A stretch of DNA of 64,000 bases from Symbiodinium sp. CCMP2592. Lineage: Eukaryota; Sar; Dinophyceae; Suessiales; Symbiodiniaceae. Below the pieces are notes generated by a model. It did not search any database, was not told where the DNA came from, and saw only the letters and a program-made list of their open reading frames with translations. Location: positions 522,001-586,000 of the forward strand of contig CAJNDT010003035.1 in NCBI GenBank assembly GCA_905221615.1. Reading direction: 5' to 3'. Numbering within the stretch: the stretch's first letter is position 1; each line of letters opens with the position of its first letter. Below are positions 53,232 to 63,082 of this stretch, piece after piece. The position numbers and the translations under genes are program-made.

Positions 53232-53578
53232 GAAGCCAATCTTGAGCACTTGAACCTTTCTGCGCGTAGGTATGTGTAGATATACCATACTGTGGGCCAG
53301 GGAGCTCCGCACCAATCAACTAGGGTAGTTTCGTACAGCGAGCCGGAACCACGCAGGGTCAAAAAATGAACGTGTACTTTCTCAAGCGCAAGGCATCGTC
53401 CCTTGAATTCCCCGGGGGCGGTGTACCAAGAGGTGACTCCATTGGGCAGACATCGCGCGCGCCTGTTGGCCACATCGTTGCTGAGGGTGCCAGCTTCCAG
53501 AAATGCGATCGCCGAGCGTAGGCCGTCGGACGCTTTGCAAGGAGAGAGAAGGTTGTTGAAAGAAGTCTGTACGTACAA
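53210..53578 (-). CDS. Weak open-frame candidate, ~122 codons
   Basis: Minus-strand frame with fair composition (for example DGLRSAIAFLEAGTLSNDVA, LEKVHVHFLTLRGSGSLYET). It starts at an ATG on the minus strand and runs into the adjoining family A terminus, where it stops, so its 3' end cannot be ancestral. A plus-strand frame (53,403-53,657) overlaps. It would be a truncated gene fragment if real. Confidence 0.14.
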   Translation of the reverse strand: MYVQTSFNNLLSPCKASDGLRSAIAFLEAGTLSNDVANRRARCLPNGVTSWYTAPGEFKGRCLALEKVHVHFLTLRGSGSLYETTLVDWCGAPWPTVWYIYTYLRAERFKCSRLASLDDHGT

Positions 53579-53811
53579 CCCAAGATGCAGGCGTGGGATT
53601 AGCAGGGTGGCTTTAAATCGTGCGGGATGTACAGAATATGGACCTAGAGCATTCTAGAATGCTGATTGCAAGACATACCACGCACAAACCCTGAGCTCGA
53701 AACTCTAGAACTCACTGCAAATCCTGATTGCTCATAAGCCCTCTGCTGAATTCCTCGAATTCGCACCACCACTCTAGAACCCCATGCTTTACAAGTGCAT
53801 ACACAGCATTG

Positions 53812-53912
53812 AACAGGCCTTAATGATTTCCTACATTATTTTGGGCGTTCCTAGTATACCTACAGTATTCTATACCCCCCCAACCCTATTCTGAATATAA
53901 GGGCCACTATAT
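53812..53912 (+). mobile_element. Diverged family C copy
   Basis: ACAGGCCTTAATGATTTCCT to TCTGAATATAAGGGCCACTA. Its right edge touches a family B left end. Confidence 0.7.
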
Positions 53913-53986
53913 GGGGATTTCCGAAAATAGGGGACCCTAATATAGTACCCTAAATAGTAGGATCCTTATTAAGGACACCTAAACAT
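53908..53986 (+). mobile_element. Family B left two-thirds
   Basis: ATATGGGGATTTCCGAAAAT, TATAGTACCCTAAATAGTAG, GATCCTTATTAAGGAC, then homology stops. Directly fused to the family C copy. Confidence 0.8.
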
Positions 53987-54074
53987 AGACAGATAGACGT
54001 CGAGTTAGTGGAAACCCTAATTCAGACCCTAAGCTTTAAGCCGTGCACGGTCGGGCTTCGGAAAAAGGCGCTTC

Positions 54075-54195
54075 AGAAAAAATAAAAGCCCGAAGCCGTA
54101 AGATAGAGAACCCTAAACCTTAAACCCTATAAACCCTAAGCCGTAAGATAGAGAGCCCTAAACCTTAAACCCTATAAACCCTAAGCCGTAAGATA
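54075..54195. repeat. 45-bp tandem repeat, ~2.5 copies
   Basis: The unit CCGTAAGATAGAGAACCCTAAACCTTAAACC plus TATAAACCCTAAG (as one 45-bp unit) repeats with one change (GAGAA/GAGAG). It combines telomere-like words with AAGATAGAGA. Confidence 0.8.
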
Positions 54196-54412
54196 GAGAA
54201 ACTGAGAGTTGGGTGGGGGGGGGAAGGGGACTCTGGAGTCTCTTGCAGGGCCCAAAGCAAGCACATAAACAAAAATTAGGATAGGGGGATATCCAGTATA
54301 AAACGCTCATGCTTATGTGCGTTTTGGGTCCCTATCTAGAGTTCTGGATCCATGGGCTTCCGGAAGCAGTGTGGGGTCCTCTAAGCTTCCAGCAGAGACG
54401 GTTTATAGTGAA

Positions 54413-54510
54413 CCCCAGAAAGTTGGAACATGGATTTAGGATGATTAGTGCTAGGATCCCTTGTACTTTACCTCAAGGGCATGGGGATAATAATGTTCCA
54501 ACTTTCTGGC
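54413..54510. mobile_element. Inverted-repeat element, family Q (single copy)
   Basis: Perfect 17-bp arms CCAGAAAGTTGGAACAT and ATGTTCCAACTTTCTGG around a unique centre of about 60 bp. Confidence 0.75.
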
Positions 54511-54514
54511 TTCT

Positions 54515-55908
54515 ACTGTAGGGGTTTCGGGTTCAAGGTTTCGCATTCGGGTTTTAGGCCGGAAGGTTTCGGAGTTAGGGATTTAGGGTTCAAGGTTTCA
54601 GAGTTAGTTAGGGCTTCAGGGCTTGAGCACGAGAGTTCAACTGTTAAGGAACTCTAAACCGGAAATCGAGGAAGTTTATTCGAATGCTAACACTTCTGGA
54701 AGCGCACCCGCCTCACAGACTTTTCACCGTGCAGAACAGTTATGTCCATAGTGATGTCAGAGTCAGAAACGGGCTTTCTTCTTCTGTTCTGAGCCCCGGG
54801 CATTGACAATGAACGGTTTCAGTGGGTCTCTTGTCGATCGCTTTGCCTGCTTGTTTGTCACGGAGCAAGAGCAATAGTAGAAGCAATCGATTGCGTCCGC
54901 AAGCAGAGTGGTGATTTTTTTTGCTTCGATAAAGAAGATAAAATCAGATTCCCTTGGATGCGCGTTTGTGCCACCATCCTGGTGGGTGCTGCTGTTCTAC
55001 CAGCTTGCGATGAAAGCTCCATTTGCGGGTCCTTCGTTTAAGGCCGAGTCGTTCTCTTCCATGTGCTTGGTTGACTATGTACGCGGGTGATCATGATGTT
55101 CACGCATCGCCTCACGACGTAACAGGCTGCCAGCGATGCTAAGAACAACGTGGTAACATGGTCGCTATCAGAAGCATGTGCCAGCAACCGCTTAACCCTA
55201 AACTCTAAGCCCTAGGCCCTAAACCCTACCCTAAACCCCAAACCTACACTAAACCCTAAACCGTCAAGCAAGTCTTACCAAGAAGCAAACTAAGGAGCCC
55301 TGTGACAGAACAGAGGGAGGTCAAGATGAACAGGAGGCTTCAGACTCGAAAGTTTGCAGACTGAGACGACCGGGGGAGCCGGAAGGAGCGTACCATGCGC
55401 TGCGGAAGGTTATTGTAAAGGTCAGACTAAAACGAGTTTCCCGTAAGTCACTATTTCATGGTTAACATTTCTACTTCAGTTTTCCTGTACACCAGAATGA
55501 CGCCTGCTTGTTCCAAACTTAAGGATTAAACCCCAAACGGAAGCCTGGAGTGGCCTGCCTCTGAGCGGCTGCACTTGTGGTTTAGGGGTTCGGCCCATGG
55601 GCTTTCCGAGATTTAAACTTGAGGGATTTTATGGTACTTGGGTATACGGTGAAGGGTTCTACGGCTAAGAGTTTACAGGGTTTGGCCGTTAGGGTTGAGA
55701 GCTGAGGCTCAAGGGCTCAGGATTTATTGCGCAGGCTATCCCAACTGCATTGCCAGGAACTTGCCATTCAAAAGCTGTACGCCTTCTGGCGTTTCCTCTC
55801 TCCGGAACATTGACTGCCTTCAATGTGGACCGAAAGCAGCGACAGGTTACGCGAAACTCCAAGCCCGTCATTCTACATTTGCAGAACTCGGATGCCTTGT
55901 AGCGAGAT
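54515..55908. other. Mostly unique 1.4 kb with telomere-like patches
   Basis: TTTAGGG/TTTCGGG words at 54,520-54,620 and CCCTAAACC words at 55,195-55,262. Frames: 54,908-55,090 (+, with WWVLLFYQLAMKAPFAGPSF) and 55,695-55,970 (+, Cys-rich start). No assignment. Confidence 0.35.
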
Positions 55909-56064
55909 TTGGGGCATTTTCGAAAATGGGGGAGCCTAATTCAGTACCCTACAACTGGAGTTATAAGTAGATATAAGTATATTTACCCTTAATTATAACC
56001 CTAGTTACTAAGTCCCATGATCCTTTAAGCAAAATAAGGTACCCCTAATTTTCGGAAACTTCCA
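55909..56064 (+). mobile_element. Family B element split by a nested family A insertion
   Basis: Left part ATTTTCGAAAATGGGGGAGC with TCAGTACCCTA, right part AAAATAAGGTACCCCTAATT and TTCGGAAACTTCCA. The centre between them is a family A copy. Confidence 0.8.
55951..56029 (-). mobile_element. Family A element nested in family B
   Basis: TGGAGTTATAAGTAGATATA through TTACTAAGTCCCATGATCCT to TTTAAG. The left terminus is missing. Confidence 0.85.
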
Positions 56065-56375
56065 GATCTCTGCAGTAGAGCGGCTCGTGGGATTTCGTCG
56101 ACCTGTGCAGCCTGCTGAAGGGTTCTTTTGCGCTACTCGGGGTGCGCGCGGGAAGGCTCCAAAACAAGAGAAGACCTGCAGAGGGCTTGGGGATGTCCCT
56201 GAAGGTCCATGTACCTCGAATGTTCGCTTGTTACCAAGAAAGTTTCCGTTATATGTATTGGGCCAAACTTCATTATATGGTTACATGGTTCGTTGGCCAA
56301 GAAGTTTGGCGGGATGGAGGGCTCCGACAGGTACTTTCTGCTGACATTTGAGGATTGAGTCATGGACATCATCCT

Positions 56376-56442
56376 GATATAGTACCCTAAATAGTTAGTA
56401 GGATCCTTATCATAAGGACCTCAACATAAGGTATCCCTAATA
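56376..56442 (+). mobile_element. Family B internal fragment
   Basis: GATATAGTACCCTAAATAGT, AGTAGGATCCTTATCATAAG, AAGGTATCCCTAATA; both outer ends missing. 312 bp downstream of the nested B/A element. Confidence 0.75.
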
Positions 56443-56721
56443 CTGTGTGAAGCATGTGACGATGGGGATATTTGGCGGGTATTCGACTTGGCCAGAGCCT
56501 TAAATGTAGCCCTATAGCCTATAACCCTCAGGGGCCAAAGGACCCAATAGTTAGGCTCTTAGGTTTCGGATTAGTTATGTAGGTTACTATTTGGGGGAGT
56601 ATATGATGATTAGGTACTTGGACCCTTGGGGTTATAGATAGGACTTGTTCCAGTCGAAAGAAAGGGTCGACACATCTGACATCATATCTTCTGCCTCGTT
56701 CCGTGCTCTGGCCGATCCACG

Positions 56722-56812
56722 ATGGCTCTGTATGGTATACCATGGCATGTTATGGTATATTATGGTATACTATCGTATATGATGGCATATTATGGTTTTT
56801 TACGGCATAATT
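56722..56812. repeat. ATGGTATA/ATGGCATA tandem words
   Basis: Imperfect repeats of about 9-11 bp (TTATGGTATA, GATGGCATAT). Low-complexity. Confidence 0.7.
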
Positions 56813-57199
56813 AGCTTCTTTCGTCGAGCCTGGTCCAGATTTCCGAAGCTTGTCCTGCCCGTCGCAGGAAGCGAGCATCAAGACAACACGAACTCCAGCG
56901 ACTGATGCAGCCAGAGTGCTAGCAAACGAAGGCCCGAGGCTCAGCTTCATGCCGTTCGGATGTCAACCCTGAACGTAAAGCAGCCCGCAAGCTCCATCCT
57001 CGACACGACAGGCTGCCCTTTCTGTACAATTTGATGGAGGAACTCACTCCCAGTTCTAGTGACTAGTGGCAGTCAGCAGATATTGATCAGAGGTAATTGA
57101 GGTATGCCTGACAATACACGGTGTTTGTCTCAGTCATCGGTGTGAAGCTGGTTTAGGCGCGATGCCAGTAATGCTTGGGCAACAGTGTCTGGTGTTGAT

Positions 57200-57211
57200 G
57201 CTGATGCTGAA

Positions 57212-57250
<39 letters not shown>

Positions 57251-57330
57251 GGGGCTGGTGCTGCTGGCGGTGGTGGTCGTCGTGGTGGTCGTCGTGGTGG
57301 TGGCGGTTGTGGTGGTGGTGGTGCTTGTTG
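57200..57330 (+). repeat. CTG and GGT trinucleotide repeats
   Basis: About twelve CTG units (57,207-57,246), then GGTGGTCGTCGTGGTGG words. On the minus strand this reads CAG, giving Gln, Ser or Ala runs by frame. Several open frames across it are compositional. Confidence 0.85.
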
Positions 57331-57437
57331 TTTGCCTTGCTGTCCGTGACATGTCGCCTTGAATTCGTATTGCAGACATTGCGAGTATGCCATCTAAGTC
57401 CTGCAAAACATTCTGGAGTGCTGTGCCTTGAACACTG

Positions 57438-57698
57438 TCAACCTTCGGCCCCTCCTCCTCCGTTCTGAGGCAAGCCCCCCGGGCGTTTCACACGCCGAAG
57501 CTGCTGATGCATCGCTGACATTTCAGGCAGAGACTCACAAAGCCGGATCCGGCAGACATCGACGAACTGCCCTCGCGATGTCGGCGCTGCGACTGAAGCT
57601 GCCACATTCAACGTGCTTGACGTGTTCAGCTGTCTCATGTATACCAAGACGTCCAGGATATTGGGTTCATGCTGATGTGCCAGGTTTGACTTATTCAC
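57438..57698 (-). CDS. Weak open-frame candidate, ~86 codons
   Basis: Minus-strand frame with protein-like stretches (HEPNILDVLVYMRQLNTSST, GQFVDVCRIRLCESLPEMSA). It ends in a Gly-rich tail from GGAGGAGGGG. A 121-codon plus frame (57,428-57,793) covers the same DNA. The nearby CAG repeat on the same strand could lie in another exon, but no splice path was found. Confidence 0.12.
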   Translation of the reverse strand: MNKSNLAHQHEPNILDVLVYMRQLNTSSTLNVAASVAAPTSRGQFVDVCRIRLCESLPEMSAMHQQLRRVKRPGGLPQNGGGGAEG

Positions 57699-57799
57699 TT
57701 CAGGGCATAGGAAATTCCTTCTCCTTTAGCTGCAAGACCGTAGTTTCTCAGTCGGGCGACAAGGGGGGCCTCCATCCTGGACTCACTCTCTGATGAAAG

Positions 57800-58307
57800 C
57801 GGAAGCTACAGTGAGACACCCTTTACTAGACACGCACACAATAGGGGAAAAATACTGTAGAAGGAGAGGAATCTCAGCTTGCTTCAACCCTCGTCTGCAT
57901 CCGCGAGTTCCTTAATCCCGACCTCCAATCCACAGATGAAGGCTACGCAAGGCTACAGACCGGTCACAGACTTAGTTACCTGTTCCGACCTTGCTGTTTG
58001 ACAATCGGTTCATGCAAGAGGGGAGGATCTAGTGCCGAGCCCCATGCCAGCCCGAGAGTGCTCGGCGTTGAGAAACTGCGGACTGGGAGTGTGGTTCAAC
58101 ATCTTGCCGTTAGTGCAGGAGCGGTGCCCACGGATGAAAGAGCACACGCAGGAAATTGGTTGTAGACTCAAGACCCGCGATAGAATGCGCGGATGGTGAG
58201 TGACATGCGAAGCGTTCTTGGCTTGGGTTTTGCCATGCCACAAATCACAATTTGCTCGCTGCTAGTGGTGACCACACCTGCAAGAAAAGGCCGCAGCCAG
58301 ATACCCT
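57800..58307. other. Unique sequence, no gene recognised
   Basis: A 77-codon minus frame (58,010-58,243) is the only sizeable frame; no motif. Confidence 0.4.
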
Positions 58308-58424
58308 TAATGTAGGAACCTAATTACGGAACCTTGTGTCTTTGGTGTGGCTTTTGGTTTGGATTCTGAGGTCCGTTTTGTTGGGGCAAAAGGACCAGGT
58401 TTTCTGAATCAGGTTCCTACGTCA
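58308..58424. mobile_element. MITE-like element, family E, copy 3 (diverged centre)
   Basis: TTAATGTAGGAACCTAATTA to CTGAATCAGGTTCCTACGTCA. The centre (TGTGGCTTTTGGTTTGG) is unlike the other two copies. Confidence 0.8.
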
Positions 58425-59396
58425 CCCCGAGACTGCAGCGTTCAGAGGCAGTGAGACCTTAACAGCGGTTTGGAGGTTTTGCAGTTGTACAGGTAGCAGG
58501 TTTACTCAAGTAGCCGCATTCTGTGCAACAAGCACTAGCCGTGCCAAGGGAACTTTGTCGTAGAAGCGACATTTCCTCCTCTCAGAAACCTTTGGTATCC
58601 GATTAACCTTGCTGTTGCTTGCCGAGTCCGCTCCTGCCCTCTTCCTCGGGCTTTCGCACCCGACTAATTCGGTAGCACCGGCTCTGCGACAAGCCTGCAT
58701 AGCGCATTGTGGGGCTGAGCAGGTTTGACGGTTGATGAATATGAACGGCTGAGGTAACAACGGTTCCCCGTATATTCGCTACATACTGTAGTTGTGCTAG
58801 AGCCTACCCCGTAGCCTAGGACCCATGTACTCTGGGTGTAGCAAGCAGGGTTTTCGCCCCGGCACTAGTATTTCGGCCAATTTGCGGCGAGGGTTCCAGC
58901 TTTGAGGTAGAGCTTGGAGCTTTGAACTTCCTGCCCAACTAATCAATCAAAAGTTTCCCGGCCTTGGTCTTCAAAAGTGCTCACAATAGCTTAAATGCCC
59001 CGAAACACAGCAATTATCTGCCAAGCTTGTCGGAGCCTCTGCGCGACCTTACCCAGCGTTCTGTGCTCACGGTCCCTGCGGTTGATTCTTCGGCTTCTCA
59101 GTTCGTTTCCTGCTCTTGGGACCTAGGAATTGTGCTACAATATTGTTTTTAATTTAAGGGGAATCAAAGAAGATGATTCGTATTTAATTGTTCGGCTATA
59201 AGGTTCAGGGTCTGAGTAAATCAAGCGTTCTGGCAGCCAACGGTTGCGAACGCTCTATGCCGACAGCATGGTAGGTTGCAATATGCAAAATGAAGGTTCA
59301 CTTGTTGGGAAACCCCGGAGTAATTCCAACTTGATTTTGTTGTGGTTTGGCGCAGTGTGCGCATGACAAATTGCCGTCACAAGCGTCACAGTCTAT
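58425..59396. other. Unique sequence, no gene chosen
   Basis: Minus frame 58,506-58,760 (84 codons) is basic in its second half (KVNRIPKVSERRKCRFYDKV). Plus frame 58,964-59,152 is short. Neither has clear boundaries. Confidence 0.35.
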
Positions 59397-59933
59397 TCAA
59401 ACGAGCTCTACTACGCATTTTGCTGCTCGCGACGCATGAGACCACCGTCCTCTCTGCATGTAGCTGTCGGTTCTGCAGCATGGCTTCCGTAGTTTGCGAC
59501 TTTCCCCACGAAGTGTTGGATAGCTCTCGCCATCACGGATACAGGTCCACGTGCCGAGTCGCCATGAACAGGTTCCGGCGTTTTCTCTAAGGACGTGTAC
59601 CCCAGCCGTAAGAAGAGACGGCCGCAGGTGAGACTGATAGCTGCAGACAGGACGCCAGCCTGCTGTTTCCGGCTCTGAAACCCGAGTATAAGCGACGTTA
59701 TAGGGGTATGCTTTATTCCGGGTACTAAAGGATACTCTGGGATATTTCGTCTGAGTATAGCAACTTCGGCTGTCAAGGCAATCCTCCCGTGGCGATGCGT
59801 CCTTCGAGTTCAATTTGCGGGGATTGGGATTGGCTTCAGGAAGGATCTCAGGGTCTGTAGTTGATGGAGTCCACCTCGTAAGAGATCCATGCCAGCACGG
59901 TAGGATGTGTGTGATTACATGTTTTTGAGGCAT
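59397..59933 (-). CDS. Open-frame candidate, 178 codons
   Basis: Second-longest frame in the window, on the minus strand with ATG. It is rich in Arg, Ser, Thr and Cys and lacks long hydrophobic or helical stretches, so composition does not strongly support it. An overlapping minus-strand frame in another register (59,411-59,776) looks more like protein (for example GVLSAAISLTCGRLFLRLGY, VMARAIQHFVGKVANYG). The interval is non-repetitive. Possibly one of the two is an exon; the choice cannot be made by eye. Confidence 0.15.
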   Translation of the reverse strand: MPQKHVITHILPCWHGSLTRWTPSTTDPEILPEANPNPRKLNSKDASPREDCLDSRSCYTQTKYPRVSFSTRNKAYPYNVAYTRVSEPETAGWRPVCSYQSHLRPSLLTAGVHVLRENAGTCSWRLGTWTCIRDGESYPTLRGESRKLRKPCCRTDSYMQRGRWSHASRAAKCVVELV

Positions 59934-59978
59934 GCGAATTGAAGTTATTATGTAACTTTTCGGTGCAGGCCCGCGTCG

Positions 59979-60302
59979 TTGAACATGACTACTGCTCGTT
60001 TTGATATGGGGCTGCTTCCATCGTACCAGTGGCCGCAGGCAGCGTTCGGTAGCTTGCTTTCAAACCTTTCATCTCAACAGGTGCCGAAGAATCGGAGTGT
60101 AGCTAGCCACTACCTGGATGCTAGAAAACCTGAGTGTTCGGTGACTTCTTATGAACCTCTTGTAATTCCCTCTTCAAATGTTCTAACAAGGCTTTTTTTT
60201 GTGGATTTCAGGTGGAATTTGGCTAGTCGGATAGCGATGGTGATGGAGCCTCGAAGGTGGACGACCCACTCCTGCGATCAATGTTCACTTGCGTCTAGCT
60301 AG
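59979..60302 (+). CDS. Open-frame candidate, 107 codons, with possible acceptors
   Basis: Plus frame. Just upstream is a plausible acceptor (TAACTTTTCGGTGCAG|G at 59,969). Another (TTTTTTTTGTGGATTTCAG|G at 60,211) lies inside the frame, which suggests that part of the open frame could instead be intron. The peptide has a balanced composition (LPSYQWPQAAFGSLLSNLSS, FFVDFRWNLASRIAMVMEPR). No family recognised. Confidence 0.18.
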   Translation: MNMTTARFDMGLLPSYQWPQAAFGSLLSNLSSQQVPKNRSVASHYLDARKPECSVTSYEPLVIPSSNVLTRLFFVDFRWNLASRIAMVMEPRRWTTHSCDQCSLASS

Positions 60303-61107
60303 CGTACTCAAGGGTTTTGACTGAATGGCCTTGAAGCCTCACAAAAGTCAAATGAATCCCAGAATACACCTTCAAAGGCGTGGACAGCTTCCCTTCACCC
60401 CAGTGTTGTTTCTTGACCCTGAATGGTAAGATCCGTATATGAAGGATCCCTAGATGAGGTACAACACTTCTGAAGCCTCTAGGATTAAGGCATGGACATA
60501 GTGTTTGACTCTTCGGCCGTTTTCTGTTTGAGATGAGCGGTGCTGTACGACTGGTGGCAGCGTTCTGGCGTAGCCGTGAAGAGGGCAGAGTCACAAGGTC
60601 ATGACCTTCTCTTCTCTCAGAGTGCCCAGCTCCCAGCAAAACAGCCGTACTTGTGCACAGAGCCCCAATTCTGCCGAAAATTGGTTTGCAGACTACAAGA
60701 TTCTGGAGCTCGTTCAAACCCTGATTGCCCGAATAACACGTGCAGCCACGCCAGCCCTCAGCCGTAGCAGCCTCCGCCTTTCGTTGCCTCAGACTGTTTC
60801 AAAAGTAAACAACAGGAACCACAGGCTGCTCCATTGGCTTATAACAGTTATTAATCATGATATTCAGTCGTAGATAGTAATAGCAACAAAGTGATAGAAA
60901 TATTAAGCATAATCATAGTACAAAAGTAGTATAGTGATAAAAGTACTAGTCATAATCATAGTAATGTTACTTACAGTAGTAATTTGCTAAGGGGCATCAA
61001 GCTTTGCAACAGTGCACTTCATCAGGGTTGCTTTGAGTTATCCTGCATGAGGAGCCTGACAAGAGCGCACCTGCTGCGGCAGGGAACCAGTGGGTCTGGA
61101 GGTTTGT
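60303..61107. other. Unique sequence then AT-rich TAGTA-type tract
   Basis: Opposed frames at 60,295-60,717 (-, 140 codons) and 60,540-60,873 (+). From 60,840 to 60,985 the DNA is AT-rich with repeated AATCATAGTA words. Confidence 0.4.
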
Positions 61108-61223
61108 AATAAGGGGGCCTTATAATGATTACCTACACTGTTTGGGGGGGTTCCTTTTTATAAGTATATAACATAGTGTGCCCCGAAACGCTATTCTAAT
61201 TCTTTGTTACGGCCCCCATAGTA
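61108..61223 (+). mobile_element. MITE-like element, family C
   Basis: ATAAGGGGGCCTTATAATGA to TTGTTACGGCCCCCATAGTA with GTGCCCCGAAACGCTATTCT. Confidence 0.8.
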
Positions 61224-61675
61224 GAACCATGCAGCTCAGGCCACTGGGCCTTAGCTTTCGGTGATTTTTCGTAGATGATCTGTGCATTTTGCCTTTGTGT
61301 CAAGTCCAGATCTGCATCCAAAGCTCATGACTGGGAGATCTAAGAACTTAGGGGTACTTAGAATTATTTTTAAATTTTGGTTTTTTATAATCCCTAAGAA
61401 ACAGCTAATTTTTTTTTTAATTTTTGCTAGGGTTCTAAGTTCAGTATAGAGAACTTTCATCCATGCAGCCAAACAGGAGGGGTTAGGGTCTTGAGACTGT
61501 GAGCAGCCGACAACATCAGCCTGTTTCTCTCGCCATCCTCGTCGGTGGCCATTGGCCGCCCACCGAGGTGTGCTGTAGCAGCCTTTTCGTTCGAAACTCC
61601 TCGATGCTGCTAACTCTGAAACCGGAGCCCTGAAACCAAAGCAGTCGAAATTCCAGCTGCTCCCACACGGAAACT

Positions 61676-62154
61676 TCAAACCGGAAGCTCAGTGCTAGCC
61701 GCCCTCCGCCCAAACCCGAATCGAATGATCAAGGCCCACATTTTGACGTGAATTAGCTTCTCGAGTACGATCAGACGATGTTCGCTGTCGTGGGGTTTGA
61801 CTGTTCGTAGTGCCGTCTCGGCAAGATTGGCCGCGGATGACCAGCAGCGTCTGACATCTGTCGGCAGCTGAGGCACAGACGCAGACCCTGCTGCATGCAC
61901 TGCCACATCTATGCTTGCAAGCCCCTGAATATCCGTCTCGAAGATGTTGGGAGTTGTGATGTGTTTTGTGTTTGGTCACAGGGCCCGGAACGTGAACCAT
62001 CCCCGTGGTGCACGAGGTTGTCATGGTCGTCTTGGGGGTTCGCGACTCCACCCCATACCATAAACTCCTGAATGCCCAGCATCGGTAGCTTGTCTGTGCA
62101 GATCCCATATTTCGAGCAGTGTGCGCCTGTGCCCAGCTCAGCTTCAACATGCAA
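61676..62154 (-). CDS. Candidate minus-strand exons, unknown protein
   Basis: Two minus-strand frames in different registers look protein-like. The upstream one (62,154 down to about 61,995) reads HCSKYGICTDKLPMLGIQEF, MVWGGVANPQDDHDNLVHHG. The downstream one (about 61,935 down to 61,676) reads IFETDIQGLASIDVAVHAAG and NLAETALRTVKPHDSEHRLI. A GT follows GGGGATG at about 61,999 on the minus strand, and an AG|G (GATATTCAG|GGG) lies at about 61,928, so a short intron of roughly 70 nt could join them, but phase was not confirmed. A continuous 169-codon frame in the third register (61,695-62,204) is a rival and looks worse. No function assigned. Confidence 0.22.
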
Positions 62155-62159
62155 CCGGT

Positions 62160-62700
62160 GCTGCGAGAAATGTCGAATCTAAACCGTAAACCCACAAATC
62201 CCAAACCCTACACTCTCAAGCCCTACAAGACTAAATTTTAAGCATTTCTAAGCCCCTAAAGCCATAAATGTTCAAGCCTGTACCTAAACGCTGGCTTGAT
62301 TGACTGCTTCTACTAAGCGAAGCTATCTGTCCACTCCGCCTAGATCGCGTGCATCCGTTTAATACCCTCATAATCCCCCTAGTCTACATCCATAGACGAC
62401 CCCTTGAAACCCCACAAGCCTGACACCCACAACCTCTGCAGCGCGCCAACACTCACACCTTACTTCGCCAGGGTCAAAGTTTCGTTGCACTTTCCGATGT
62501 GATCAGACGCCGTTGCTGTTGAAGCTACCGAGTGGTGCACGCAACTCTTTGGAGTTGGTGCATCGTCTTCGCCAGGGTGCATCCGGCACTATGCCGGCCA
62601 CTCCCAGCCAGACAGCCACAACCTCAAAAGTAGGCCTCAGCATAGGGCCCTAAGCTACAAACCGGCAAATCCTGCGCTACTAAATGTAGTGTTGTTTCTT
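62160..62700. other. CCTAAA-like words and unique sequence
   Basis: Loose CCCTAA/CCTAAA words to about 62,420, then unique DNA. No open frame of note. Confidence 0.5.
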
Positions 62701-62822
62701 GCTCTGTGATTAGCTCATTGCGCATAGCCTTCGTAAAGCAGCCGGCAACAAATTCTCCAAACGGTTTCTCATGCCGACAAGAAGTACAATCAAGATATTG
62801 GTGCCGGTAGTGGTACCGGCAG

Positions 62823-62829
62823 GGTAGTG

Positions 62830-62899
<70 letters not shown>

Positions 62900-62935
62900 C
62901 AGCAGCAGCAGCAGTAGTAGTAGTAGTCGTCGTAA
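62823..62935 (+). repeat. Long (GTA)n microsatellite with GCA interruption
   Basis: Over twenty GTA units, then GCAGCAGCAGCAGCAGTAGTAGTAGTCG. Long Val/Tyr frames across it are artefacts. Confidence 0.95.
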
Positions 62936-63082
62936 TCATAGCATTGCAAGTTGTCGTTCCCCGATATTATAATTGCAGCCCCTTTTTGGAGTCGGCGCAA
63001 TCTCAAGCGTGGTCTCTTCGTTCCCATACACATGCCTTCATGACCCCAAGCAATGTAACTGTGGAATTGTGAAGGACCCTGT

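Noticed and set aside
61695..62204. 169-codon minus-strand frame as the main gene
   Set aside because: It is rich in Thr, Ser, Arg and Cys without structured stretches; the two other registers in the same DNA look more like protein.
62710..63072. Poly-Val and poly-Tyr open frames over the GTA repeat
   Set aside because: They are translations of a trinucleotide microsatellite on either strand.
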